49,521 nt of DNA, from assembly GCF_003462685.1 (NCBI RefSeq), contig NZ_QRVE01000014.1, positions 5,260 through 54,780 on the forward strand. Direction: 5' to 3'. This stretch comes from Collinsella sp. AF23-4AC. Lineage in GTDB: Bacteria; Actinomycetota; Coriobacteriia; Coriobacteriales; Coriobacteriaceae. A program made the translations under genes and the position numbers. Below the pieces are notes generated by a model. That model did not search any database. It worked only from the letters and a program-made list of their open reading frames with translations, and was not told where the DNA came from. The first letter of the stretch is position 1. Each line of letters starts with the position of its first letter. This document shows positions 34,674 to 43,583 of the stretch, piece by piece.

Positions 34674-35486
34674 ATGACAGCTATCGATCGAGACCGGGCG
34701 CGCGCGGCCTTCAAAAGCTACACCGATGCCTACGACGCCACCAACCCACGCATCGCGCTCAAAATCGAGCATACGTACCACGTGGCCGAGGCATGCGATG
34801 CCGTAGCGCGCGAGCAGGGCTGGTCGTCAGAAGATATTGACCTGGCATGGCTTTGCGGCCTGCTACACGATATGGGCCGCTTTGAGCAGCTGCGACGCTG
34901 GGACACCTTTAAGGACGCCGAGAGCATGAGCCATGCGGCGCTGGGCATCGAGGTCCTCTTTGGCGAGAATCCCGCCGATGCACCCGCCGTAACGAGCATC
35001 CGCGACTTTATCGATGACCCGGCAGAAGATGAGCTCATCCGAGCGAGCATTGCCTATCACAGCGATTTCCGTCTACCCGCGCAGCTCGACGTGCGCACGC
35101 GAAGCTTCTGCGATATCGTGCGCGATGGTGACAAGATCGACATTATGCGCACCATCGCCGACAGCACCGTCGACACTATCCTCAAGGTGGACGAGAAGAC
35201 GTTTCTCGGCAGCCGTTTCTCGTCGCCGACACTTGCCGCCTTTGACGAGCACCGCTGCGTCGCACGCGATGAGCGCGATGAGCCCGCCGACTTCTTGGTG
35301 GGGCTTATCTGCTTTATGTTTGAGCTCGTCTATCCGGCAAGCCGTGCGCTGGCGCGCGAACAGGGTGATATCCACCGCCTGCTCGACGCGCCCTTTGGCA
35401 TTACACAGCCCTTTACCGACCCCGCCACGCAGGCAACCTGGAGCCGCCTAAAGGACGAGATGCGCGACTGGCTGGCGCGCGCCTAG
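34674..35486 (+). CDS. HD-domain phosphohydrolase
   Basis: The 270-residue cytoplasmic protein has an HD domain with IEHTYHVAEACDAVA (first His), LLHDMGRFEQ (HD pair) and RDGDKIDIMR (last Asp). Such proteins hydrolyse nucleotides or phosphoesters with a metal; the substrate is not known. It is divergent from azlC. Its stop codon overlaps that of etfA: the bases CTAG (35483-35486) serve as TAG for both converging genes. Confidence 0.85.
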   Translation: MTAIDRDRARAAFKSYTDAYDATNPRIALKIEHTYHVAEACDAVAREQGWSSEDIDLAWLCGLLHDMGRFEQLRRWDTFKDAESMSHAALGIEVLFGENPADAPAVTSIRDFIDDPAEDELIRASIAYHSDFRLPAQLDVRTRSFCDIVRDGDKIDIMRTIADSTVDTILKVDEKTFLGSRFSSPTLAAFDEHRCVARDERDEPADFLVGLICFMFELVYPASRALAREQGDIHRLLDAPFGITQPFTDPATQATWSRLKDEMRDWLARA

Positions 35487-36688
35487 CGCTCAAGCTGGGC
35501 CAGCAGCTCCTCGACGACCTCGACGGCGTCCCCAACAACCTTGTACTGGGCAGCGCCGAAAATGGGGGCATCCGGGTCCTCATTGATGGCGATAATGCAC
35601 TCCGCCCCACCGATGCCGGCAAGATGCTGGATGGCGCCCGAAACACCGATACTCACAAGAAGCTTGGGCGAAACCGATACGCCGGTCTGGCCAATCTGAT
35701 GGCGATACTCCAACCAGCCGGCCTCCACGACAGGTCGCGTGCAACCAAGCTCGGCTCCCAGAGCCTCGGCGAGCCTTCGCATCAGCGGCAGGTTTTTCTT
35801 GGAACCAATGCCGCGACCCACCACGACCAGGCGCTCGGCATCGGCGATCGAAGCCTGCCGCCCCCACTCCTCGGCGGGAATCGAGATCTCGACACGGGCC
35901 TTAGCATCATCCGCAAGCGATATCTGGGTGATCGTGCCAGAGCGGTTGTAGTCAAAGTCGGGCGCCTTAAAGATGCCGGGACGAACCGTTGCCATCTGGG
36001 GACGATGATTGGGGCAGACGATGGTGGCCATTAGGTTGCCGCCAAACGCCGGACGCGTCTGTTGCAGCAGTCCCATCTCCGTATCCATCGAAAGTACGGT
36101 GCAGTCAGCCGTAAGGCCCGTCTGCAAGCGCACGGCAACGCCGGGCGCCAGTTCGCGGCCAAAGGCGGTCGCACCGTATAGGATGGCCTCGGGTTTGCAT
36201 TCGGCTACCAAATCGCAGATCAAGCGGGCGTAGACCTCCGCATCGTTTTGGCGCAGGCGCTCGTCGCGACAGGCCAGGACTTCGTCGGCGCCTGCGCAAA
36301 CCAGATGCTCCAGGTCGCCGAGAGAACCCTCGGGACCCATACCGACCAGTGCCACCAGACGGCAGCCGCGCGCATCGGCAAGCTCGCGGCCCTTGCCCAT
36401 AAGCTCATAGGCAACGGGAGTCACTGTATCGTGCTCGTCGGTCTGCGCGAATACCCAAATGTCTCGATACGCATCAAGGTCCACCGCACCAGCGGCCTCA
36501 TCACGCTCGATCGAGATAGCGTTGACAGGGCAGGCGTCGACGCACCCACCGCATAGGATGCAGCCGTCGGTTACGTGGGCGCATCGGTTGGGTCGCTCGC
36601 CTTCCACTACGATGCCGCCCGAAGCACAGGCGCGAACGCAGCGACCGCAGCCGATACAGGCTTCGCTATCGATAATCAGTCCGCTCAT
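35483..36688 (-). CDS. etfA: electron transfer flavoprotein alpha subunit with N-terminal ferredoxin domain
   Basis: The 401-residue protein starts with two [4Fe-4S] motifs (Cys11, 14, 17, 21 and Cys43, 46, 49, 53), followed by an Etf-alpha domain with the FAD-binding segment GRGIGSKKN...IGQTGVSVSPKLLVSIG...QHLAGI. Such ferredoxin-fused EtfA is the type found with lactate dehydrogenase in Acetobacterium (LctC), where the complex couples NAD reduction and ferredoxin oxidation. It follows etfB with stop and start abutting. The alpha subunit is the last gene; no clear terminator follows. Confidence 0.94.
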   Translation of the reverse strand: MSGLIIDSEACIGCGRCVRACASGGIVVEGERPNRCAHVTDGCILCGGCVDACPVNAISIERDEAAGAVDLDAYRDIWVFAQTDEHDTVTPVAYELMGKGRELADARGCRLVALVGMGPEGSLGDLEHLVCAGADEVLACRDERLRQNDAEVYARLICDLVAECKPEAILYGATAFGRELAPGVAVRLQTGLTADCTVLSMDTEMGLLQQTRPAFGGNLMATIVCPNHRPQMATVRPGIFKAPDFDYNRSGTITQISLADDAKARVEISIPAEEWGRQASIADAERLVVVGRGIGSKKNLPLMRRLAEALGAELGCTRPVVEAGWLEYRHQIGQTGVSVSPKLLVSIGVSGAIQHLAGIGGAECIIAINEDPDAPIFGAAQYKVVGDAVEVVEELLAQLER

Positions 36689-37504
36689 CTATGCCATCCC
36701 CTCGATAATCTTGGCAAGCTTTGCCGCCTGCTCGGACGCCGTCCCCTCAACGGCCTCGCACGTTTGGTCACGGTCGGGCACAAACGAGCGCACGACCTGT
36801 GTCGGCGACCCGGCAAGACCGCAACGCGCAGGGTCGGCGTTCACGTCGGCGGCACTGACCACGCGCACGTCCGCCTCCTCCGCCGCGCGAATACCGGCAA
36901 TACTCGGCATACGCAACTGGCCAATCTCCTTGGCAGTCGTCATCGCGCACGGCATCTCAAGACACGCCGTCTCCTCGCCGGCATCGCAGCCGTGAACAAG
37001 CGCCAGTGAACCACAGGTCGTAAAGCCCGCGCTCTGCACGCAGCTCACGTCGGTCACACAGGGAATCTCAAAAGCACCGGCAAGCTCGGGACCAATCTGG
37101 GCCGTATCGCCATCCACCGCCATCTTGCCGCAGATGAGCAGGTCGAAGTCCTCGTCGAGCGCCTCGATGCCGCACTTGAGGGCATAGGTGGTCGCCAGGG
37201 TATCGGCACCTGCAAAGGCGCGATCGGTCAGCAGCAGCGCGTCGTCGGCGCCTCGAGCGATGCAGTCGCGCAGCAGCGACTCGGTCGCGGGGATGCCCAT
37301 CGACACCACCGTCACGCGCACATCCATGCCAAAGCCAATAAAGTCGTCCTTCAGCGCCAGCGCGCATTCCAAAGCGCTCGCATCAAAGGGATTAATGACC
37401 GCCTGCTTGCCATCGCGCACGATGGTATTGGTCTTGGGGTCCATCTTGACCTCGGTGCTGCCCGGCACGGCCTTGACGCACACCACCATATGGAAATCGC
37501 TCAT
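36689..37504 (-). CDS. etfB: electron transfer flavoprotein beta subunit
   Basis: The 271-residue protein has the Etf-beta start VVCVKAVPGSTEVKMDPKTN and the nucleotide-binding core with DALLLTDRAFAGADTLATTYAL and GKMAVDGDTAQIGPELA. With EtfA it forms a heterodimer holding FADs for electron bifurcation or confurcation. The ATG at 37504 lies nine bases after AAGGGGG. A GTG two codons earlier would overlap the stop of the upstream gene (GTGA). It sits between the dehydrogenase gene and etfA in one operon. Confidence 0.93.
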   Translation of the reverse strand: MSDFHMVVCVKAVPGSTEVKMDPKTNTIVRDGKQAVINPFDASALECALALKDDFIGFGMDVRVTVVSMGIPATESLLRDCIARGADDALLLTDRAFAGADTLATTYALKCGIEALDEDFDLLICGKMAVDGDTAQIGPELAGAFEIPCVTDVSCVQSAGFTTCGSLALVHGCDAGEETACLEMPCAMTTAKEIGQLRMPSIAGIRAAEEADVRVVSAADVNADPARCGLAGSPTQVVRSFVPDRDQTCEAVEGTASEQAAKLAKIIEGMA

Positions 37505-37506
37505 CT

Positions 37507-39108
37507 TCACGCGCCCCCTTTCTGGACGAGCTCATCCAAGAGCTTCTCCGAAAACAGGTTGCCGCGACCCAGCTGCCCGTCGGGATCGAGCTGGAGCTTG
37601 AGCCGCGCCGACTCGACCATGGCCTCGTGACCGTACATCGTCTCTAAGAAGCCCGCCTTGATCTTGCCGACGCCGTGCTCGGCAGAAACGGCACCGCCCA
37701 TAGCCGTTACCTCCGCAGCCCACTGGGCAAACAGCTCGCCACCGCGACGGTAGTCCTGCGCATCGCGCGGCAGGATGTTCACATGCAGATGGTTGTTACC
37801 GATGTGCCCCCAGGCAGCAGATTCAAGCCCGCTTTCGGCCAGTGTGCGGCGATAGAGGGCCACGACATCGGCAAGGCGTGCATTGGGCACCGACATGTCC
37901 GAACCCAGTTTGGTGATGGTGGGATCCGTGCGGCGACGCTCGTCGATAAGCATATTGACGCTCTCGGGGACCGCATGGCGGAAGAACCGCTGGCGCTCGC
38001 GATCAACCTCGGTGCGCGCGACCCATGTCGCATCGTCGCGGCCACCCGCAAACTCGAGCACCCATCCCAGGTGGTACAGTTCCTCGGTCGCCTGGGCCTC
38101 GTCATCGCAGTCGAGCTCCACGTAGACACAGACCTTGGCCTCTTTGTCGAGCGCCGGCAGCGAGGCAAACGCCGTCGACTGCTCGCGCTGGCGACGTAGA
38201 ATATCCAGGGCGCCAGCGTCGAAGTACTCGATGGCAGCCGCATGGGACAGGACGGGGCGCACGGAATCAGTAAAGGACACGGCCTTGTCTTCGCTATCGA
38301 AAAAGCAGCTCACACCCCAAACGACCGCAGGCGCCGCCTGCAGGGCAATCTCGAGCTCGGTGATAACGCCGAGCGTGCCGCAAGCGCCGATAAAGAGGTC
38401 GATGGCGTCCATTTCGTCCGCAACGAAATAGCCTGAGGCATTTTTTGTCTTAGGCATGGTGTAGTCAGGAAGATCGAGCTCGAGTGCACGGCCCGCTGCC
38501 GTCACGAGCGACAGGTGGCGGCCCTGGGCAAAAGCCTCGCCGCGCTGAAGCTCAAGCAAATCGCCATCAGCCAGCGCGACGTGGAGTCCCGTGATATGCG
38601 GGCGCATGGGGCCGTAAGCGTAGCTGCGGGCGCCAGAGGCGTTGCATGCCGCCATGCCGCCCAGACAGGCAGATGCCTCGGTGGGATCGGTGGGAAAGAA
38701 CTGCTCGGGGGCCTCTTGGAACTCCTCGTAGGCCTCAAGCGATGCCTGGTCCCAACCAGCAGTCGGCAGCACCTTCTTGCTCAGCTGCTTGCGCAGCTCC
38801 GAGAGCACAACGCCCGGCTCCACGCGCAGCAGAAATTGGCCTTGTTCATCGCGGCGAAGGCCCAAGTAGCGATTCATACGGGAAGTATTGAGGATATGCC
38901 CGCCGTGGGGCACGGCACCGGCGGCAAGGCCGGTTCGGGCGCCCTGAACCGTTACCGGGACACGCTCGGCATGGAGCTTTTCCAAAATGGCACGGAGCTC
39001 GTCTTCCGTTGTCGGAAACGAGATGCTCGAGGCCTCGCCCGATGCGCGAGACTCATCGCGACCATACTCTTCGAACTCGTCGGTGAAGGGTTTGATGGTT
39101 GCAGACAC
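37507..39108 (-). CDS. FAD-linked 2-hydroxyacid (lactate/glycolate) dehydrogenase
   Basis: The 533-residue protein belongs to the vanillyl-alcohol-oxidase/GlcD family: FAD-binding_4 domain (about 25-215, VPVTVQGARTGLAAGAVPHGG, and CLGGMAACNASGARSYAYG) and a C-terminal FAD-oxidase domain (about 260-525, ending GGAVSAEHGVGKIK). The neighbouring ferredoxin-fused Etf genes make it the LctD-like dehydrogenase of an electron-confurcating complex. D-lactate is the likely substrate, with glycolate or 2-hydroxyglutarate as alternatives. It starts with GTG at 39108 after GGGGGGAG. A long intergenic block lies upstream. Confidence 0.88.
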   Translation of the reverse strand: MSATIKPFTDEFEEYGRDESRASGEASSISFPTTEDELRAILEKLHAERVPVTVQGARTGLAAGAVPHGGHILNTSRMNRYLGLRRDEQGQFLLRVEPGVVLSELRKQLSKKVLPTAGWDQASLEAYEEFQEAPEQFFPTDPTEASACLGGMAACNASGARSYAYGPMRPHITGLHVALADGDLLELQRGEAFAQGRHLSLVTAAGRALELDLPDYTMPKTKNASGYFVADEMDAIDLFIGACGTLGVITELEIALQAAPAVVWGVSCFFDSEDKAVSFTDSVRPVLSHAAAIEYFDAGALDILRRQREQSTAFASLPALDKEAKVCVYVELDCDDEAQATEELYHLGWVLEFAGGRDDATWVARTEVDRERQRFFRHAVPESVNMLIDERRRTDPTITKLGSDMSVPNARLADVVALYRRTLAESGLESAAWGHIGNNHLHVNILPRDAQDYRRGGELFAQWAAEVTAMGGAVSAEHGVGKIKAGFLETMYGHEAMVESARLKLQLDPDGQLGRGNLFSEKLLDELVQKGGA

Positions 39109-39454
39109 GCGAACTCCCCCCTTTAGCTAACTACAGTGTTTGCAGGGAGATGTTACCGCATCGTTTCGTCGACGTGTTCGAGACCGTCTCCATAATTGGC
39201 GATTTTTACGTTCGTGCAATTCGGCGAGCGGCTTGATTTCCTCGGCAGACGATGCTTTTGACACATGTGGCCCCGCCGTCGCCGACCGCGCAATTGTCGC
39301 TCGAAAAAAGTTGGAGTATTTTTTGCCGCCTTTTACCTGCGGAGACGCCAATCCGTCAAGCATTTGGTCAGCAATTGGTCAAGTAGCGGCTGATACCGTC
39401 GGCGTCGACAGCCAAAACCGATAGAAGTTTTGGCCCAGAAGCAGGGAGGTTCCC
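39109..39454 (-). promoter_or_regulatory. 346-base intergenic region with candidate dehydrogenase-etf promoter
   Basis: No gene is believed here; the 78-codon minus frame inside has no ribosome site of note. On the minus strand TTGCAC and ATTATG are 17 bases apart near 39193-39221. A very A/T-skewed stretch AAAAAATACTCCAACTTTTTTC (39299-39320, given here as its minus-strand reading) lies upstream. On the plus side TTGGTCA occurs twice, at 39364-39370 and 39375-39381, 11 bases apart. Confidence 0.35.
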
Positions 39455-39751
39455 ATGGCATATTACTGGCCCCAGTACGGCATCGCCATCGAAGTCGACG
39501 ACGATCCCCATCTCCTGCCTTTCGACGAAGAGGCATTCCCCGATACGACGGTCTACCACGTTACCACCGATGTGATCTGCGACCCCGAGTCGTTCTCGGC
39601 GCTCGCCCACCACATCGCGCATATCCACGACATCGAGCTCCCTCCCGACTTCGACGAGCTTGTCTACTCGCGCCGTCTGATGCTTCATATGCTCTTTGGA
39701 GCGGACCCGTCAACCTTTGCGCGCATCTATACCGCCAAGGATGCCGCATGA
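39455..39751 (+). CDS. conserved hypothetical protein, first gene of the exported-protein locus
   Basis: The 98-residue protein is acidic and soluble, with no signal peptide or membrane segment. It starts MAYYWPQYGIAIEVDDDPH and has a His-rich middle (ALAHHIAHIHDIELPPDFDE). I do not recognise it. AGGGAGG precedes the ATG. It overlaps the next gene by four bases (ATGA), so it is translated together with a membrane-anchored protein. Confidence 0.7.
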   Translation: MAYYWPQYGIAIEVDDDPHLLPFDEEAFPDTTVYHVTTDVICDPESFSALAHHIAHIHDIELPPDFDELVYSRRLMLHMLFGADPSTFARIYTAKDAA

Positions 39752-40257
39752 GCGCGAAGAGGCCACCCCACTTTGCAGGCTTGGGGCGTCGCAAGAAGCT
39801 CATCGCTGCCTGCCTGGCCATCGTCTGTGCCCTTGTCGCCGTAGGACTATACGCTTGGCAGTCGCAGCCCGTACCCGAGGCGGGCGCTTCGGTTACGACG
39901 GCGGAGGGCAAAACGCGCCAGGAAATCCAAGATGAGCTCGACGCCATCGTTCGCGACAACATGATGACAATTTCGGTCGCACCGGTCGCCCAGCTGCAAA
40001 AAGGCGGCAAGCTGCGCGTCAACGTGCAAAACGTCCAAGACAACAAGTTTCCCCAGCGATTCCGCGTCATCCAAAACGACGAGACCATATACGAATCCGA
40101 TGTGGTCGAGACCGGCAAAACGGTCGAGACATGCCCCGCCGGCGACATCGAGGAAGGTGAGGCGTATATCGAGATCCAGGCGCTTGACGCCAAGACCTAT
40201 GACAGCCACGGCAACCCGACGCGCGTCAAGGTACGGGTTGAGCAAGCCGAGAACTAG
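39748..40257 (+). CDS. membrane-anchored hypothetical protein
   Basis: The 169-residue protein has a basic N-terminus, one membrane segment (about 18-38, KKLIAACLAIVCALVAVGLYAW) and an extracytoplasmic domain of about 130 residues. This has a short helical start (RQEIQDELDAIV) and then beta-strand-like sequence (KLRVNVQNVQDNKFPQRFRV, ESDVVETGKTVETCPAG). It has one cysteine. I do not recognise the family. The start overlaps the previous stop. Confidence 0.75.
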   Translation: MSAKRPPHFAGLGRRKKLIAACLAIVCALVAVGLYAWQSQPVPEAGASVTTAEGKTRQEIQDELDAIVRDNMMTISVAPVAQLQKGGKLRVNVQNVQDNKFPQRFRVIQNDETIYESDVVETGKTVETCPAGDIEEGEAYIEIQALDAKTYDSHGNPTRVKVRVEQAEN

Positions 40258-40346
40258 CTTTCCGGTCGACGCGGCACCGCACGCGATTCACCAGCATTCG
40301 TCCAATCATCGCGGGGACGGCCCGCGGCGAATAGAAAGGAACGACC

Positions 40347-40946
40347 ATGGACATCACCAGGAACATGAACGGAGCCAGAGCGCTCGTCGTGGGCGCAGGA
40401 CTCGCGCTCGCGCTCGCAATGGGCGCCGCCCCGACGCCAGCTATGGCGGCCGGACGCGTTGGAACCACGAAGGTAATGGTCAGGACCGAGATCGACAACG
40501 TTGAGTTCAAAGTTCCGACGGTTATTCCCTTCGTCGCCAAGGCCGACGGCACGCTTCAGGGCCCCTCAGAAGACGCGACCACCATCGACAATCATTCGGC
40601 CTACGGCATCCATGTCACCAACATGAAGATCGACGCCATGAACACCTGGACCATTGCCGCCGACGCCAAGGCCGGAACCGCGCAGAACTCAATCGACTTT
40701 AAGGTCGGCCCCGACGGCGCGCTCCAGAACGCCAGCGCCGCAATGCAGGGGACGGGCCTCGATCTTTCCAAGAATGCAGCCTTCGACATGGGCTACCAGG
40801 GCATTGCCGGTGGCACGGACAAAATTAAGCTCAAGACAAGCGGAAACGTCGCCCGCGTCACGCGCGACATCTTCCGCGTAACCGGCGAAGGCGATCAGGT
40901 TGCGACGATCACCTGGACGGTCGAGCCCGGTGCGCACACGGCATAA
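40347..40946 (+). CDS. secreted hypothetical protein
   Basis: The 199-residue product has a clear signal peptide (ALVVGAGLALALAMGAAPTPAMA, cleavage after AMA about residue 35) and a mature domain of beta-strand character ending in VATITWTVEPG. No lipobox or membrane anchor is present. A segment with VIPFVAKADGTLQGPSEDA resembles one near the C-terminus of the 476-residue protein two genes on (AIIAFPESIEVVFLPSGEV), hinting at a shared module. GAAAGGAACGACC precedes the ATG. Confidence 0.75.
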   Translation: MDITRNMNGARALVVGAGLALALAMGAAPTPAMAAGRVGTTKVMVRTEIDNVEFKVPTVIPFVAKADGTLQGPSEDATTIDNHSAYGIHVTNMKIDAMNTWTIAADAKAGTAQNSIDFKVGPDGALQNASAAMQGTGLDLSKNAAFDMGYQGIAGGTDKIKLKTSGNVARVTRDIFRVTGEGDQVATITWTVEPGAHTA

Positions 40947-41211
40947 GGCCATCGCCCTGGCCGCCGCCGTCGGCATCCTAGCGTTTGGGCCAGCCATGGC
41001 CTTTGCCCAGCAAGAACAGGCGCAGGCCGCCACGCAAGTGACGGTCGACCTCTCGGAGCTCGACCGCGGCGACCGCGAGGAACCGTTGGCGCAGACAGGC
41101 GACAGACGATGGCTCTTGGCAGCAGGCGCCACAGCAGCAGGCGCAGGAACCGCCGGCCTCGGTCTGCACATCAAACGCAGCCAGAAACAAAACATGGACA
41201 GGCCGCACTAA
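40930..41211 (+). CDS. small sortase-anchored surface protein (LAXTG signal)
   Basis: From the GTG at 40930 the product has 93 residues: a signal peptide (KAIALAAAVGILAFGPAMAFA), a short mature part (about 35 residues, QQEQAQAATQVTVDLSELD), then LAQTGD, a hydrophobic stretch and the charged tail KRSQKQ. This is a cell-wall sorting signal of the LAXTG kind recognised by class E sortases of actinobacteria. The start overlaps the end of the previous gene; a longer frame to 40900 is possible but begins inside its coding sequence. The mature protein is unusually small for a wall protein. Confidence 0.65.
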   Translation: MRTRHKAIALAAAVGILAFGPAMAFAQQEQAQAATQVTVDLSELDRGDREEPLAQTGDRRWLLAAGATAAGAGTAGLGLHIKRSQKQNMDRPH

Positions 41212-41229
41212 ATTAGCTAAGGAGACCCC

Positions 41230-42660
41230 ATGGCATCGAAGAACCTTTTGCCCGTCGTCGCACTTTGCGGCGCGCTCGCAACCGGAACGCCTGTCGCCGC
41301 TTGGGCGACTCCCGTCATGGCAGACTCCTTACCAGCAGCCCTAAGTTCCGCCCCAAATCCGTCGAGCACCATTGCGTGCGAGCGTTTTTCGATCGCACAG
41401 GCCGCGATCTCAACCTCGGGATGCCTTCGTCGTAATACGGACGGCTCGATAGTCGTGGATATCAAGCGTTCGAACAAGGCAAACGGCTCCCAGGCGGGGT
41501 GCGCCGTCTGCACGTGGCGCTCGGTTGTGCTCGATGCGGATGGCGATCCATGCAATTTAGAGATGCGCATCGACATCGCTTCGGTCGATGACTCGGCGAA
41601 CGGAGCGAAGGTCGCCTTCGACGGTACGTTTTTTGAGAAAGGAGGCGGTATATGTCTGGGCTGCGCCGCCGCGAATGCAGACGATGCGCAGCCCACCCTC
41701 TCATTCACGGCATCGTTGCGGCTGACCAAAGCCGGCACCGATGCCATCGCGGCGGGAGAAGCGTCCCTGCTGTTCTACGCCGTCAGCGCCAAAGACACAG
41801 ACGCTCATTTCGAGAAGCCAGCCGGATCACTCAGCCTTACACGAGGGATAGAGACAGGCCCTATTGAAATCGATGCCCACGCGCAAAGCAGGCAACGCAT
41901 TCTTGCCGACCCGGCGCTTCTCGAAATGGAGTGGAACGGATCCGGAGCCATCGGAATTCTTCCCTCCGCGCTTGACGCCAAGACGCTCCCCTCAAACGAC
42001 GAACCCATCAACGCAACCATACAAGAAGAGAGCGCGGACAAAGAAGCAGGTGCGGGCGACACGCCGTCGCCGACAAACAGCATCCCAGCTTCTCTCGAAG
42101 CACCGAATGAGCCCGCTAACGATCCAAACGATCCCGAGCTCGCAGACAGTCTGGGGCTTGCTGATCCTCAAGAGATCGATGAAGGTAACTGCTGCGTGCT
42201 TGCCGCGCTCGACCACACAGAGGTCATCGACGCTGCGAACATCGAAGTTGCCGCCGCCAATCAGCCCGTCCGCAAGTCGGCCATCATCGCATTTCCTGAA
42301 TCCATCGAAGTCGTCTTTTTGCCATCGGGCGAGGTCGTGGCCCCAACACTGCTCACCCTGTTGGGCGCCAAGAATACTCGAAACGAAATTAAAAAGGTCA
42401 CGGTTGTCGACCCTGCAACCACCGCTAAACTGCGTCTATACGCCGTTGCCCCAGACGGAGGCAAAACCTTGGAATTCGATGGTGACACACTCCTAACCTG
42501 GCGACGTCTGGACATTATGCAAGACGTCTCGTATCAAATCGAACTCGAAGGGTTTGATCGTGCCCGCGATGCCAATATCATCGCCGCGGCTATTGAATCC
42601 CCACAGCGGCTTATGACACTGCGCTTTGACTACTATCCCTATGTCCCGACAACCACCTGA
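41230..42660 (+). CDS. large secreted hypothetical protein
   Basis: The 476-residue protein has a signal peptide (LLPVVALCGALATGTPVAAWA, cut after about residue 31), a Cys-containing N-terminal half (CAVCTWR and CLGCAAAN look like paired cysteines), an acidic Ser/Pro/Asn-rich linker (about 265-315) and a beta-rich C-terminal part ending in TLRFDYYPYVP. No sorting signal is seen. I do not recognise it. It starts 18 bases after the previous gene, with GGAGACC before the ATG, and closes the locus. Confidence 0.72.
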   Translation: MASKNLLPVVALCGALATGTPVAAWATPVMADSLPAALSSAPNPSSTIACERFSIAQAAISTSGCLRRNTDGSIVVDIKRSNKANGSQAGCAVCTWRSVVLDADGDPCNLEMRIDIASVDDSANGAKVAFDGTFFEKGGGICLGCAAANADDAQPTLSFTASLRLTKAGTDAIAAGEASLLFYAVSAKDTDAHFEKPAGSLSLTRGIETGPIEIDAHAQSRQRILADPALLEMEWNGSGAIGILPSALDAKTLPSNDEPINATIQEESADKEAGAGDTPSPTNSIPASLEAPNEPANDPNDPELADSLGLADPQEIDEGNCCVLAALDHTEVIDAANIEVAAANQPVRKSAIIAFPESIEVVFLPSGEVVAPTLLTLLGAKNTRNEIKKVTVVDPATTAKLRLYAVAPDGGKTLEFDGDTLLTWRRLDIMQDVSYQIELEGFDRARDANIIAAAIESPQRLMTLRFDYYPYVPTTT

Positions 42661-42778
42661 GGCTTAAATGCTGCGCATCATTCCTAATACCACTTATATA
42701 ACGTATTAGATGAGTCGCGATGTGCCTCGCATTTCGTTCTGCTACGATTGCCACGTTGGCATCAATACAGGAGGGCTC

Positions 42779-43495
42779 ATGCCGGGCTTGGGAACAATCA
42801 TCAACGTTGTGCTTTTAGTTGCGGGCGGTCTTTTGGGATTAGCGGGCGGCCGCTTCATTACACCGCGCATCCAAGACACGCTCATGAAAGCATCAGGGCT
42901 GTGCGTCCTGTTTATCGGCCTGGGCGGCACCATGCAAAAGATGCTCGTCATCGATGGAAAGGCGCTGTCGACCACCGGTACCACCATGCTCATCGTCTCA
43001 TTTGCGCTCGGTTCGCTCATCGGCGAGGCCGTCAACTTGGAAGCCGCCATCGAGAACCTTGGCGAATGGCTCAAGCGCAAGACTGGCAGTGAGGGCGATA
43101 ACGAGTTCACCAACGCTTTTGTCTCGACTTCACTCACCGTGTGCATCGGCGCCATGGCCATTGTGGGATCGATCCAGGACGGCCTGCTCGGCGACTGGTC
43201 AACGCTTGCCCTCAAGGGTGCACTGGACTGCATCATCGTCTGCACCATGACGGCGTCGCTCGGCCGCGGCTGCATCTTCTCCGCCCTACCCGTCGCCGTG
43301 TTCCAGGGGACGATCACGCTGTTTGCCGGCGCGCTCTCCCCCATCATGACCACGGCAGCCCTCGACAGCCTTTCGCTCGTAGGCTCCATGCTCATCTTCT
43401 GCGTCGGCGTCAACCTCATCCGTCCTCAGACCTTCCGCACGGCCAATATGCTCCCCTCCGTCGTCATCGCCGTCATCTACGCCCTCCTGTTCTAA
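42779..43495 (+). CDS. DUF554 family membrane protein
   Basis: The 238-residue protein has about six to seven membrane segments and the family hallmarks GTIINVVLLVAGGLLGLAGG at the N-terminus and a second half with ALPVAVFQGTITLF. DUF554 proteins (YdfK/YqgA type) are of unknown function, probably transporters. AGGAGG precedes the ATG at 42779; a 23-codon longer frame is rejected. It is probably transcribed alone. Confidence 0.88.
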   Translation: MPGLGTIINVVLLVAGGLLGLAGGRFITPRIQDTLMKASGLCVLFIGLGGTMQKMLVIDGKALSTTGTTMLIVSFALGSLIGEAVNLEAAIENLGEWLKRKTGSEGDNEFTNAFVSTSLTVCIGAMAIVGSIQDGLLGDWSTLALKGALDCIIVCTMTASLGRGCIFSALPVAVFQGTITLFAGALSPIMTTAALDSLSLVGSMLIFCVGVNLIRPQTFRTANMLPSVVIAVIYALLF

Positions 43496-43583
43496 ATCTA
43501 TCTACGCAGCAGTATCTCGAACACCTGTTTGATGCTGTGCTATGATATGAGGTCACCGAAGCTGCGTTAGGAGAGGAGAAGCG

